NCBI GenBank assembly: GCA_023150295.1
Contig: JAKLLE010000009.1
Span: forward strand, 1-64,000
DNA: 64,000 nt
DNA from: Giesbergeria sp.
GTDB taxonomy: Bacteria > Pseudomonadota > Gammaproteobacteria > Burkholderiales > Burkholderiaceae_C
Reading direction: 5' to 3'
The notes below the pieces were generated by a model that was not told the DNA's origin, ran no database searches, and worked only from the letters and a program-made list of their open reading frames with translations. This document shows positions 8,987 to 19,289 of the stretch, one piece after another. Numbering within the stretch: the stretch's first letter is position 1; each line of letters begins with the position of its first letter. A program made the translations under genes and the position numbers.

Positions 8987-9351
8987 CCGACACCACGCCT
9001 CCCGAAGACCGCATGCAGGCCCTGGCCCGCGCACTGCAGCAGTTCGCCGACGCGCGCGACTGGGGCCCCTTCCATTCGCCCAAGAACCTGGCCTCGGCGC
9101 TGATCGTCGAGGCCGGCGAGCTGCTGGAGCATTTCCAGTGGCTCACCGAGGACCAGAGCCGCCAGCTCGCGCCCGACACGCGGCAGGCCGTGGCGCACGA
9201 GATGGCCGACGTGCTGCTCTACCTGGTGCAGCTCTCCACGGTGCTGGACATCGACCTGATAGACGCGGCGCGCGCCAAGATGGCCCTGAACGCGCAGAAG
9301 TACCCCGCAGAGCAGTCACGCGGCCACAGCCGCAAATACGACACGCTGTGA
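8983..9351 (+). CDS. MazG-like nucleotide pyrophosphohydrolase
   Basis: This 122-residue protein of the all-alpha NTP pyrophosphohydrolase superfamily resembles the RS21-C6/dCTPase group. The metal-binding helices are visible: EAGELLEHFQW (about residues 45-55) and the downstream EMADVLLYL ExxD motif (about residues 73-81). It would hydrolyse non-canonical or excess dNTPs. The start at ATG 8983 overlaps the LysR stop, so the two genes are probably cotranscribed. Confidence 0.85.
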   Translation: MTDTTPPEDRMQALARALQQFADARDWGPFHSPKNLASALIVEAGELLEHFQWLTEDQSRQLAPDTRQAVAHEMADVLLYLVQLSTVLDIDLIDAARAKMALNAQKYPAEQSRGHSRKYDTL

Positions 9352-9476
9352 GGGCGGCGCAGCGCCTCATGTACACTGGCCGCTTCATGCCGTACCTCCC
9401 GTTCACCACCGCATCCGCTGTTGCCCCCATGGGCGGCATGATGCCGCGCGCCTGCGCGCGGGCGATGGGGGCACGA

Positions 9477-9509
9477 ATGATGACCACCATTACCACCGCG
9501 GCCACCTGA
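9477..9509 (+). CDS. threonine-rich leader peptide for hom
   Basis: This ten-residue ORF, MMTTITTAAT, has five Thr and one Ile codons and stops at TGA 9507-9509. The frame could start earlier, at ATG 9370. It lies upstream of homoserine dehydrogenase and overlaps the first arm of a set of alternative hairpins. This is the layout of an amino-acid attenuator leader like thrL in enterobacteria, which is unrelated in sequence. The role is inferred from composition, position and RNA pairing. Confidence 0.75.
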   Translation: MMTTITTAAT

Positions 9510-9617
9510 GCACGCGCAGGTGGCCGTACCGGCGGCCACCTGGTGTCTTCTCTCTTCTTCCCCGAACGAACGAAACCCAGCCCTGGCAGCCGGGTTTGCT
9601 TTTGTTTGTTCGGAGAA
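9499..9617 (+). promoter_or_regulatory. transcription attenuator upstream of hom
   Basis: Three segments can pair in two exclusive ways: CGGCCACCTG (9499-9508), CAGGTGGCCG (9517-9526) and CGGCCACCTG (9533-9542). The first pairing would free a downstream run. The second makes a 10-bp GC-rich hairpin followed by a T-rich tract, like a terminator. A further stem AAACCC/GGGTTT (9573-9597), followed by GCTTTTGTTTG, ends next to the hom ribosome-binding site GGAGAAG. A ribosome stalled on the leader Thr codons would favour the first pairing and read-through. Confidence 0.7.
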
Positions 9618-9621
9618 GTCC

Positions 9622-10983
<1,362 letters not shown>

Positions 10984-10993
10984 GCGCTTTCCC

Positions 10994-11914
10994 TCAGCGC
11001 GCAGCAAACAACTTGCCGCGCGCCGCTGCCGTGATGGCCGCCACCGCCGGGTGCGTGATTCGGCGTTCGACCGAAATGGCGTAGAACTCTTCCATCAGGT
11101 CGTCGGGCGTGCCCAGCCACTGCACCTGGTACTGCTGCACGATCTCATCGGCCAACACAGCGGGCGCCGCAAACACGCCCTGGCCCTCGCGGCCAAAGGC
11201 CTTGAGCAGGGCACTGTCATCGAACTCTGCCGCCACCTGGGGCATCAGCGCGTGCCCGCCCAGCCACGCGTCCAGGCGGGGCCGCAGCGCCGTGTGCGCG
11301 CTGGGCAGCAGCAGCGGCATCTGGCCGATGCACGCGGGAAAGGTCTTGCGGGCGCGTTGTGCCGTCAGCCCCGCCGCCTTGAGCAGCCCAGGCGCAGCGA
11401 AGAACGCCACCCCCGACCGCCCCAGCAAGTGGGTATAGACACGCACACTCAGGCTGACGGGCGCAGGCACATCGGACACGATCAGGTCCAGCCGATGCAC
11501 CGCCAACTCGCCCAGCAGGCCGGTGAGCCCGCCCTCGTGGCATGCCAGGCGCGGGGGCTCGGGCAGGTCCATGGCGGGTTCCAGCACGTGGAAGGCCACG
11601 GCCTTGGGCACCGAGTCGGCAATGCCCACGCGCAGCACGGCGGTGCGCCGCACATCGCGCCCAGTGGCCAGTGCCTCCTGCAGCGAGGCGCCCAGGGCAA
11701 AGATCTCGTCGGCATAGCGCATCACCAGGCGGCCCGCATCGGTGGGCTCCACTCCGCGCCCCACCTTGCGCAACAGGGGTTGCCCCACCCGCTCCTCCAG
11801 TTGCTTGATCTGGCCGCTGAGGGTTTGCGGCGTGAGGTGGAGCTGCTCGCTGGCGCGCACGATGCCGCCGGTGCGCAACACGGTCCAAAAGTAGTGCAGG
11901 TGCTTGTAGTTCAT
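10994..11914 (-). CDS. nhaR: LysR-family regulator NhaR
   Basis: This 306-residue regulator opens MNYKHLHYFWTVLRTGGIV and matches NhaR closely in the helix-turn-helix region (ASEQLHLTPQTLSGQIKQLE) and in motifs such as EFDDSALLKAF and a tail with ERRITHPAV. In enterobacteria NhaR activates the Na+/H+ antiporter gene nhaA, and PgaABCD in some species. No antiporter gene is adjacent here, so its target must lie elsewhere. It is convergent with hom, with an 8-base gap. Confidence 0.85.
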   Translation of the reverse strand: MNYKHLHYFWTVLRTGGIVRASEQLHLTPQTLSGQIKQLEERVGQPLLRKVGRGVEPTDAGRLVMRYADEIFALGASLQEALATGRDVRRTAVLRVGIADSVPKAVAFHVLEPAMDLPEPPRLACHEGGLTGLLGELAVHRLDLIVSDVPAPVSLSVRVYTHLLGRSGVAFFAAPGLLKAAGLTAQRARKTFPACIGQMPLLLPSAHTALRPRLDAWLGGHALMPQVAAEFDDSALLKAFGREGQGVFAAPAVLADEIVQQYQVQWLGTPDDLMEEFYAISVERRITHPAVAAITAAARGKLFAAR

Positions 11915-12021
11915 GACAACGACATTGCGGTTTTATCGAAGTATCAAGCGCATTTTCTGATTTTTTTCTGATGTATGCCCACCTACAGTGCATCCATGGC
12001 AACTACTTTGAAGGAGTCCCC

Positions 12022-12252
12022 ATGAAATGCCCCCACTGCTCGACCGCTTCGCTGGTCATCACCGAACGCAACCACATCGAGATTGACTACTGCCCCCAGT
12101 GCCGTGGCGTGTGGCTGGATCGCGGTGAGCTGGACAAGCTGATCGAGCGGTCACAGCAGGAGTACGCACCGGCCCATGGCAACAAGGGCTTCGAGCGCCT
12201 GGCACCCCTGCGGCGGCGCAAGTCCAACTGGCTCAGCGAAGTGTTTGATTGA
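12022..12252 (+). CDS. zinc-ribbon (zf-TFIIB) domain protein
   Basis: This 76-residue protein opens with CPHC (residues 3-6) and CPQC (about residues 27-30), a four-cysteine zinc ribbon of the zf-TFIIB type, followed by a GVWLDRGELDKL motif and a basic tail. ATG 12022 has a strong AAGGAG site. It sits just upstream of terB-like and terC genes in the same direction, probably as one unit. The biochemical role of this family is unknown. Confidence 0.8.
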   Translation: MKCPHCSTASLVITERNHIEIDYCPQCRGVWLDRGELDKLIERSQQEYAPAHGNKGFERLAPLRRRKSNWLSEVFD

Positions 12253-12289
12253 CCCCCATCCAGCCCCACCATTCCCCAGGAGATACCCC

Positions 12290-12727
12290 ATGCGCAGCTA
12301 CCCCCGCAACAGCCCCGAAGCCGCCGCCCGCATCGTGGCACTCATCATGGTGGCCGACGGCCACGTCAGCCGCAGCGAAATGGCCGCGCTGGATCGCCTG
12401 CATGCCAGCACCCTGCTGGATCTTGCCCCCGCCGACATGGCACGCGTGCTGCGCGAACTGTCCGAAGACCTGATGTGCACCGCCTTTGCGCCCTGGTGCA
12501 GCTCCTGCCGCATCAGCGAGGAATTGCTGCAGGCGCTGCTGACCGAAGTGGACGACACCGAGCTGCGTGCCTCCACACTGGCGCTGTGCCGGGAAGTGGC
12601 ACAGGCCGACGCACACCTCTCCGACGCCGAAGAGAGCCTGCTGGCGCAAACCGCGCAACTGTGGGGCCTGGGGACCGATCGCTACCTCCAGCCCCCACCC
12701 CAGCGCCCCATGGCGATGACCCTGTGA
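12290..12727 (+). CDS. TerB-like protein
   Basis: This 145-residue, mainly helical protein resembles the TerB (tellurite-resistance B) superfamily. Two helical halves each carry an acidic motif like MVADGHVSRSE (about residues 21-31) and VAQADAHLSDAEESLL (about residues 104-119), which suggest metal binding. It precedes a TerC-family membrane protein by 40 bp, a pairing seen in Ter stress modules. The identity is moderate, from motif and context. Confidence 0.7.
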   Translation: MRSYPRNSPEAAARIVALIMVADGHVSRSEMAALDRLHASTLLDLAPADMARVLRELSEDLMCTAFAPWCSSCRISEELLQALLTEVDDTELRASTLALCREVAQADAHLSDAEESLLAQTAQLWGLGTDRYLQPPPQRPMAMTL

Positions 12728-12767
12728 GCTTTTTTCTACCCTTCCAAGCGCCCTTGTTTCTTGCACC

Positions 12768-13787
12768 ATGATTGAACTTCTGCAGACCCCATTCCTGGGC
12801 CACGCCGTCTGGCTATGGCTGGTTTTTGTGGGCGTGGTGGTGGCACTGCTCGCCTTCGACCTGGGCGTACTCCACCGCGACGACCACGAAATCGGCATCC
12901 GCGAAAGCCTGTGGCTGTCGGCCGGTTACATCAGCGCAGCCACGCTTTTCGGCGGCTGGCTCTGGTGGCAGCTCGGCCGCCAGAGCGGTATCGATTACTT
13001 CACCGGCTTCGTGATCGAAAAATCGCTGTCCATGGACAACGTGTTCGTGATCGCGATGGTCTTTTCGTTCTTCGCCATTCCGCGCCAGTACCAGCACCGC
13101 GTGCTGTTCTGGGGAATTCTGGGCGTCATCGTGCTGCGCGCGCTCATGATTGGCCTGGGTGCCGCACTGGTCACGCAGTTTTCGTGGGTGCTGTACCTGT
13201 TTGGTGCCTTCCTGGTGGTCACTGGTATCAAGATGCTGTGGATGGCCGACCACACCCTCGACCTGGAGAAGAACCCACTGCTGCGCTGGCTGCGCAGCCA
13301 CCTGCGCGTGACACCCCAGCTCCATGGCAACGCCTTCTTCGTGCGTGCACCGCACCCCGCCACTGGCCGGGCCGTGACCTGGGTGACACCGCTGTTCCTG
13401 GCACTGTGCATGGTGGAGTTTGCCGACCTGATCTTCGCCGTGGACTCAGTGCCCGCCATTTTTGCCATCACCACCGACCCGTTCATCGTGTACACGAGCA
13501 ACATCTTCGCCATCCTGGGCCTGCGTGCGCTGTACTTTGCGCTGTCGGCCATGATCCACCGCTTCGCCTACCTCAAGTACGCGCTGGCTCTGGTGCTGGT
13601 GTTCATCGGCAGCAAGATCTTCCTGGTCAACATCGTGGGCAAAATCCCCTCGCTGGTGAGCCTGGGCATCACCATGGGGCTGATCGCGGGAGGGGTGCTG
13701 GTGTCGCTATGGAAGACCAGGGGACAAAACGCCAATGCCGGAATACATGCTCCGTGGAAAGAGGCTGTCACACAGAAGTCTGGTTGA
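12768..13787 (+). CDS. TerC/Alx-family membrane protein
   Basis: This 339-residue integral membrane protein has about nine hydrophobic segments. It has the conserved acidic motifs of TerC/Alx: KSLSMDNVFV (about residues 85-94) and CMVEFADLIFAVDSVPAIFA (about residues 213-232). Family members export Mn2+ or act in metal and redox stress. The last 25 or so residues (after LVSLWKTRG) are hydrophilic and not typical. The stop lies only five bases before the eroded terminal CRISPR repeat, so array growth or decay may have altered the gene's 3' end. Confidence 0.85.
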   Translation: MIELLQTPFLGHAVWLWLVFVGVVVALLAFDLGVLHRDDHEIGIRESLWLSAGYISAATLFGGWLWWQLGRQSGIDYFTGFVIEKSLSMDNVFVIAMVFSFFAIPRQYQHRVLFWGILGVIVLRALMIGLGAALVTQFSWVLYLFGAFLVVTGIKMLWMADHTLDLEKNPLLRWLRSHLRVTPQLHGNAFFVRAPHPATGRAVTWVTPLFLALCMVEFADLIFAVDSVPAIFAITTDPFIVYTSNIFAILGLRALYFALSAMIHRFAYLKYALALVLVFIGSKIFLVNIVGKIPSLVSLGITMGLIAGGVLVSLWKTRGQNANAGIHAPWKEAVTQKSG

Positions 13788-13792
13788 GCCCT

Positions 13793-13815
13793 GTTTCATT
13801 GCTGGCGAGCGATGC
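13793..13815. repeat. eroded terminal CRISPR repeat
   Basis: GTTTCA joined to TTGCTGGCGAGCGATGC reproduces both ends of the array repeat with 14 central bases missing and one substitution. The 34 bases to the next repeat have spacer length. This is the decayed trailer end of the array. Confidence 0.75.
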
Positions 13816-13849
13816 CGCTGTTGCTGCGCAGCTCCAGCACCTCACGCAA

Positions 13850-16800
13850 GTTCAAATCCACGCCCGCCATTGCTGGCGGGCGATGCAATCTTGTTCCTAA
13901 AACGACGGTCGCGGTTTTCGGTTTCAATCCACGCCCGCCATTGCTGGCGGGCGATGCCTTGCCGGTGATGGGCGTGAGCACGTCGAAGTACGGTTTCAAT
14001 CCACGCCCGCCATTGCTGGCGGGCGATGCGACGGCTACCGGCATCAAGCCGCACACCCAGCGGCTGTTTCAATCCACGCCCGCCATTGCTGGCGGGCGAT
14101 GCTGGCTGTCCAAGGTTGCGGGGCGGCCGATGTCCAGTTTCAATCCACGCCCGCCATTGCTGGCGGGCGATGCTCGGTCACCTGGGGGGTGTAGGTGTAC
14201 TGGGTTTGGTTTCAATCCACGCCCGCCATTGCTGGCGGGCGATGCGTCCAGCGTCCGCTTTCCCTTCACTGCCCCGGCGTTTCAATCCACGCCCGCCATT
14301 GCTGGCGGGCGATGCCCTACAGGCGCATCACCGTGGCTGCGGCCATCCTGGACGTTTCAATCCACGCCCGCCATTGCTGGCGGGCGATGCCCTTCAGCCT
14401 CGACAGCCTGTGGACGGTGCGCCAGTTTCAATCCACGCCCGCCATTGCTGGCGGGCGATGCCCCCACTTAGCGAGCACGGCGCGGGCAATTACTCGGTTT
14501 CAATCCACGCCCGCCATTGCTGGCGGGCGATGCGGCCGGGCCTGCGGCGGGGGTGGACTACAACTTTGTTTCAATCCACGCCCGCCATTGCTGGCGGGCG
14601 ATGCTCCGTGAGGCGATCAGCGATGTCAACCCCGCGCAGGTTTCAATCCACGCCCGCCATTGCTGGCGGGCGATGCCTTCCTCGATGCTGGTTGCCTGCG
14701 GGCCGTGGTCGTTTCAATCCACGCCCGCCATTGCTGGCGGGCGATACCTGCGGTTTGCGGCGCTGGTGATCTTGGTGGTGTCGTTTCAATCCACGCCCGC
14801 CATTGCTGGCGGGCGATGCCAACTTACCACCTCATGGCCGCGCTCGCTCCAGAGTTTCAATCCACGCCCGCCATTGCTGGCGGGCGATGCGACGCCATCG
14901 CCTACGCCCTGCAGCACCTGCCGGTGTTTCAATCCACGCCCGCCATTGCTGGCGGGCGATGCCAGGCCGTTGGTGAGGGTGGGACATACCCCGTTGATGT
15001 TTCAATCCACGCCCGCCATTGCTGGCGGGCGATGCATCCCATGAGCAGCCGTATGCGGTGCCCGGCGGAAGTTTCAATCCACGCCCGCCATTGCTGGCGG
15101 GCGATGCTTTCGGCGGCTTTGCGTTTGCCGCCAAAGTAGGGGTTTCAATCCACGCCCGCCATTGCTGGCGGGCGATGCGTTGGGGATGCGGCTGACGATG
15201 ATGTGGGCGCCGAGGTTTCAATCCACGCCCGCCATTGCTGGCGGGCGATGCTTGGTGGTGGCGGCCATGGTCAGCGCACCCCCTTGTTTCAATCCACGCC
15301 CGCCATTGCTGGCGGGCGATGCGAGCAAGAGCGCGGATCGTTGGGTGCATGAGGCAGTTTCAATCCACGCCCGCCATTGCTGGCGGGCGATGCAAAGCGA
15401 GTCGGCGGTGTTGGGCGCCCTGATGCTGTTTCAATCCACGCCCGCCATTGCTGGCGGGCGATGCCGTTATCGTCCGGCCAGAAGTCCTTATCGCTGTAGT
15501 TTCAATCCACGCCCGCCATTGCTGGCGGGCGATGCTTCAAATTCGACCTTTCCGCCGGATGTTCGGCAGTTTCAATCCACGCCCGCCATTGCTGGCGGGC
15601 GATGCCTTCGTGCATAAAGACCGCTACGCAGGCTCCGTGGTTTCAATCCACGCCCGCCATTGCTGGCGGGCGATGCGGCAAACGAGTTCATGCGCCGCGT
15701 TCTGGACAAAGTTTCAATCCACGCCCGCCATTGCTGGCGGGCGATGCGAGTGCAGGCGGTCGGTGTGTTCTTGCTCGTCGCTGTTTCAATCCACGCCCGC
15801 CATTGCTGGCGGGCGATGCCGCAGGTTCGCGCCGCCCAGGTTCGCGCGGCCAGTTTCAATCCACGCCCGCCATTGCTGGCGGGCGATGCTTCATCGGGCG
15901 CTGCTACAGCCTCATTGACCTGGGTTTCAATCCACGCCCGCCATTGCTGGCGGGCGATGCGCGGCGCCGCGCGGGTTGTCGTCGCGGTTCACCTGTTTCA
16001 ATCCACGCCCGCCATTGCTGGCGGGCGATGCTAGCTTGGCGCTGCTGCTCCTGTTCGTAGGCAAGGTTTCAATCCACGCCCGCCATTGCTGGCGGGCGAT
16101 GCCTGGGCGGCGCTGCCACGCCAGAATGTCATAGGGGTTTCAATCCACGCCCGCCATTGCTGGCGGGCGATGCGTTGCACTGCTACCGCCACCACCGCCG
16201 CCACTGATAGCCGAAGTTTCAATCCACGCCCGCCATTGCTGGCGGGCGATGCTCTTCCGCGCTGTTGGCTTCCTTGAGCACGTTCTGTTTCAATCCACGC
16301 CCGCCATTGCTGGCGGGCGATGCATGGCGCGCTTGATCTGCGCCTTGATCCAGTCGGAGTTTCAATCCACGCCCGCCATTGCTGGCGGGCGATGCGTTCC
16401 ATGCTCATGCCGCCACGGGCATAGACGGCAGTTTCAATCCACGCCCGCCATTGCTGGCGGGCGATGCTGTATGAGAGCACCACTTTGTACGGCTTCTACA
16501 AGTTTCAATCCACGCCCGCCATTGCTGGCGGGCGATGCCCGTTTCGACATATCGTTATGCGACGGACAAATGGTTTCAATCCACGCCCGCCATTGCTGGC
16601 GGGCGATGCCCGATCCATGGAGGTTTCCGCCTTGCTGGAGTCGAGTTTCAATCCACGCCCGCCATTGCTGGCGGGCGATGCGCTTGTTTTTTGGTTGCCA
16701 TGTGGGTTCCTTGTCGTTTCAATCCACGCCCGCCATTGCTGGCGGGCGATGCCGCCTACTACCGCTTGGAGCAGCGAGAAGACCAACGCTGTTTCAATCC

Positions 16801-17040
16801 ACGCCCGCCATTGCTGGCGGGCGATGCGGCAGAGCAGCAGGCCGAAACCGCCCGTCAGCTCGTTTCAATCCACGCCCGCCATTGCTGGCGGGCGATGCGC
16901 AATGGGGGATAGAATAGCTGCAGCTGTCATTTGTTTCAATCCACGCCCGCCATTGCTGGCGGGCGATGCCCTGGGGCGTCAAGTGCGAAGGAGGCTATCG
17001 AGTGTTTCAATCCACGCCCGCCATTGCTGGCGGGCGATGC
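13850..17040 (-). CRISPR. type I-C CRISPR array, 45 repeats
   Basis: I count 45 copies of a 37-bp repeat at intervals of 70-79 bp, giving 44 spacers, mostly 33-36 bp. Longer ones are 38 bp (14316 and 16753) and 42 bp (16174). Read on the minus strand, the repeat has inverted arms CGCCCGCCA/TGGCGGGCG around GCAA and ends GCGTGGATTGAAAC, the classic I-C 3' end whose last 11 nt form the crRNA handle. The leader-proximal end is at 17040. The first plus-strand copy (13850) is degenerate, GTTCAAA for GTTTCAA, and the copy at 14711 has a G-to-A change near its end. I saw no duplicated spacers. Confidence 0.97.
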
Positions 17041-17278
17041 GCTTCGCATACAAATACTTGTGAACACACATCTTTTTTGCGCACTTGCGCGAAGTGATCC
17101 ACGCTGACGGATTCTCTGGAACACGGCGTAGTCCCTTGTGAGTGAAAGCCATATACCGCAAGACATTACGAAGCGCGCGAACCCCTGTGTGATGTGACCA
17201 TCACTTGAAGTTCGCGGTTGTCACGATACCACGGCGGGGATGTGTAGCGGGCGTGCAAGGTAGCGTTGACATTGGCCA
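17041..17278 (-). promoter_or_regulatory. CRISPR leader
   Basis: The 238 bp between the cas2 stop and the first repeat is AT-richer than its surroundings and has no convincing ORF. It should carry the array promoter and the integration signal for new spacers. Its position downstream of cas2 and at the non-degenerate end of the array fixes the array direction as minus. Confidence 0.8.
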
Positions 17279-17569
17279 CTAAAGCACCAGCGGCCCTTCA
17301 AAATCTACTGCCTTGAACACGCCATGCTCAATCACTTCAAAGCCTCTGGCTGCGGGCATGCGGTACAGGCGCAGGCAGTCGGCCAAGGGGTCGATTTCTG
17401 CCAGCAGTTGACGCTCCAGGGTTTCAAATTTGGCTGTATCGAGCTGACATTCGAATACCGATTTTTGTACTCTTTGCCCAGTGCTCTCGCAGATTTTTGC
17501 AACCCTGCGCAAACGGCGCCTACCTGATTTGGTTTCGGTGTTGACGTCGTAGCAAACGAGTACCAACAT
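17279..17569 (-). CDS. cas2: CRISPR adaptation protein Cas2
   Basis: This 96-residue protein opens [20 protein letters not shown], the ferredoxin-like first strand with the conserved aspartate of Cas2 (YDV). QKSVFECQL follows at about residue 35. It is a structural partner of Cas1 in the spacer integrase. The gene lies 17 bp after cas1 and is last before the leader, as usual for type I-C. Confidence 0.95.
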   Translation of the reverse strand: MLVLVCYDVNTETKSGRRRLRRVAKICESTGQRVQKSVFECQLDTAKFETLERQLLAEIDPLADCLRLYRMPAARGFEVIEHGVFKAVDFEGPLVL

Positions 17570-17586
17570 GGGCAGCTCCTACGCCA

Positions 17587-18615
17587 TCACTTGGCCACGA
17601 AGGGCACGTACGGGGCGGCATCATCGCGCACAGCGCGTGCCATGAGGCGAGCTTGCACCAGGGGCACCAGCCCCAACGCCACTGGCTGTGCAAGCAAAGG
17701 ATGGTTGATTTCGTCTTTCTTGCGCTCTTGGTAGGCCACCACCACGGCTTTGCGTGCATCGGGTTGTAGCGAAACGCCCCCACCTTCGCGCAAAACAAAG
17801 TCGCGCTCGGTCAGTTGCCCCCGGTTGATGAGGGTGAGGGCCAAGCGGTCTGCCCAGGGGCGAAACTCTTCCATCAGGTCTAGTGCCAAGGCGGCGCGCC
17901 CTGGTCGCAGTGCATGCAAGAAACCGACTTGGGGATCGAGACCCGAAACCTCCAGAGCGCTGCGGCAGTCGTTCATCCACATCGCATACAAGAACGACAG
18001 CAGGGCATTGAAACGGTCGCGTGGAGGGCGGCGTGTGCGTCCATCCATGGCGAAGGAGGTGCGTAGCTCAGGGCGTATCAATAGGCTGAGGCCGCCAAAG
18101 TACTGGCGGGCCGCCTCGCCCTCAAGCCCGCGCAACTGATCCAGGCTGCTGGCAGCGGGCAGGGCACGCAGACTGGCTGCCAAGTCATCGGTCAGGCGCG
18201 CAAGGGTGCTGGCTTCAGCGTCTGACTTGGCTTCGCGCGCACCACGCTGCACTACTTGCCGGGTGTTTTTGATCTTGCCCGCGACACAGGCGCGGGCAAG
18301 ATCCAAGGTAAAGGCCGCATCTGCCACACGCTGAAATTGCGCCTGACGCAACAGCACATTGCCGCTGACGGCGCCTTCGAGCCGGGCTTTGAAACGGCCG
18401 TTGTTGTCCAGCAGCACAAGGGCAATGCCACTCTCAGCCAAGCGGTGCATGAGGGGCGCCGACAAACCGATGTGCCCGAAACACACCACTGCCGTCAAAT
18501 GATGCAGCGGCACGCGCAGGCGGGTTTCGCGCTCGACCTCCACACGCACGGTGTCGTTGTCCAGCCGCAGGTAGGTTTCTGGCGTGGTGAGGTAAAGGGT
18601 ATTGAGCAGTTGCAT
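17587..18615 (-). CDS. cas1: CRISPR integrase Cas1 (type I-C)
   Basis: This 342-residue metal-dependent integrase inserts new spacers at the leader end. Catalytic residues can be placed: Glu in LEGEAARQYF (about residue 166), His in VGFLHALRPGR (about residue 234) and the acidic DLMEEFRPWAD (about residues 246-256). Length and the MQLLNTLYLTTPETYL N-terminus match Cas1 of type I-C. It follows cas4 by eight bases. Confidence 0.96.
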   Translation of the reverse strand: MQLLNTLYLTTPETYLRLDNDTVRVEVERETRLRVPLHHLTAVVCFGHIGLSAPLMHRLAESGIALVLLDNNGRFKARLEGAVSGNVLLRQAQFQRVADAAFTLDLARACVAGKIKNTRQVVQRGAREAKSDAEASTLARLTDDLAASLRALPAASSLDQLRGLEGEAARQYFGGLSLLIRPELRTSFAMDGRTRRPPRDRFNALLSFLYAMWMNDCRSALEVSGLDPQVGFLHALRPGRAALALDLMEEFRPWADRLALTLINRGQLTERDFVLREGGGVSLQPDARKAVVVAYQERKKDEINHPLLAQPVALGLVPLVQARLMARAVRDDAAPYVPFVAK

Positions 18616-18623
18616 GGTTGTCG

Positions 18624-19265
18624 CTACGCATCGGGGTCAAACAGCGCGGCGCGGGCTGCGGCCACGCAAGCGTGGGTCGCCTGGGGTTGGCAACGGTCAC
18701 TCAACGAGCAGGCTTTACAGCGTCTTGCAGACTGTTCTGGGGCCAGCGGCAAAGGCAATTGCCCGCTGGCCAGCATCTGTCGCACGGCGTCTGCCGTTTG
18801 CGCCACAGCTGTGCGCAACTGCACGGTGATGGGCACCACGCGGCGGCGGCGCGAACTGGCGTAGTACAAGGCCCCTTCGTTGACGTGCTTTCCAAGCATG
18901 GCCTCCAGGCACAGTGCCTGCGCAGCCAGCTGCAGGTCATCACACGCGGCAATGTCTGCAGCCTTGTGGCGACTGCCGTGTTTGTATTCCACGGGGTAGG
19001 GCACACCACCGGCCACAAACTCAACCACATCGGCCTTGCCTATCAGGCCCAGCGCGTCGTGCCAAAGGGGCAGGGCGCGCTCAACGCGCACGCCCTTGGC
19101 GGTTTCTACCCCCGGTTGGTCAGCCTTGGCGTGCACGGCCTGGCCACGCAGGGTGTGCACGTTGTCGTCAAACACCTGCTCCAGGTGGATCAAGCCGCAC
19201 TGACGTGGGCAGTATTGCCAATGCTGCAGGGCCGACAGGGGAATGGGGTCGAGAGCATCTTCCAT
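18624..19265 (-). CDS. cas4: CRISPR exonuclease Cas4
   Basis: This 213-residue RecB-family nuclease trims and orients prespacers by their PAM. The iron-sulfur cluster cysteines are visible: CPRQC near residue 19 at the N-terminus and CKACSLSDRC near the C-terminus. The RecB-type core has GKADVVEF and a PVEYKHG motif. It starts 24 bp after the inserted BRO-N/DinD-like gene and lies in the cas4-cas1-cas2 adaptation block. Confidence 0.94.
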   Translation of the reverse strand: MEDALDPIPLSALQHWQYCPRQCGLIHLEQVFDDNVHTLRGQAVHAKADQPGVETAKGVRVERALPLWHDALGLIGKADVVEFVAGGVPYPVEYKHGSRHKAADIAACDDLQLAAQALCLEAMLGKHVNEGALYYASSRRRRVVPITVQLRTAVAQTADAVRQMLASGQLPLPLAPEQSARRCKACSLSDRCQPQATHACVAAARAALFDPDA

Positions 19266-19289
19266 CGGCGGCTCCTGCTGGGGTGTGCA

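Noticed and set aside
13812-17063. Many open frames of 60-250 codons within 13.8-17 kb with repeating peptide blocks
   Set aside because: They are read-through of the CRISPR repeats in three frames per strand; period and sequence are explained by the array.
17041-17166. Short minus-strand ORFs in the CRISPR leader
   Set aside because: They run into repeat sequence, lack ribosome-binding sites and are explained by the leader.
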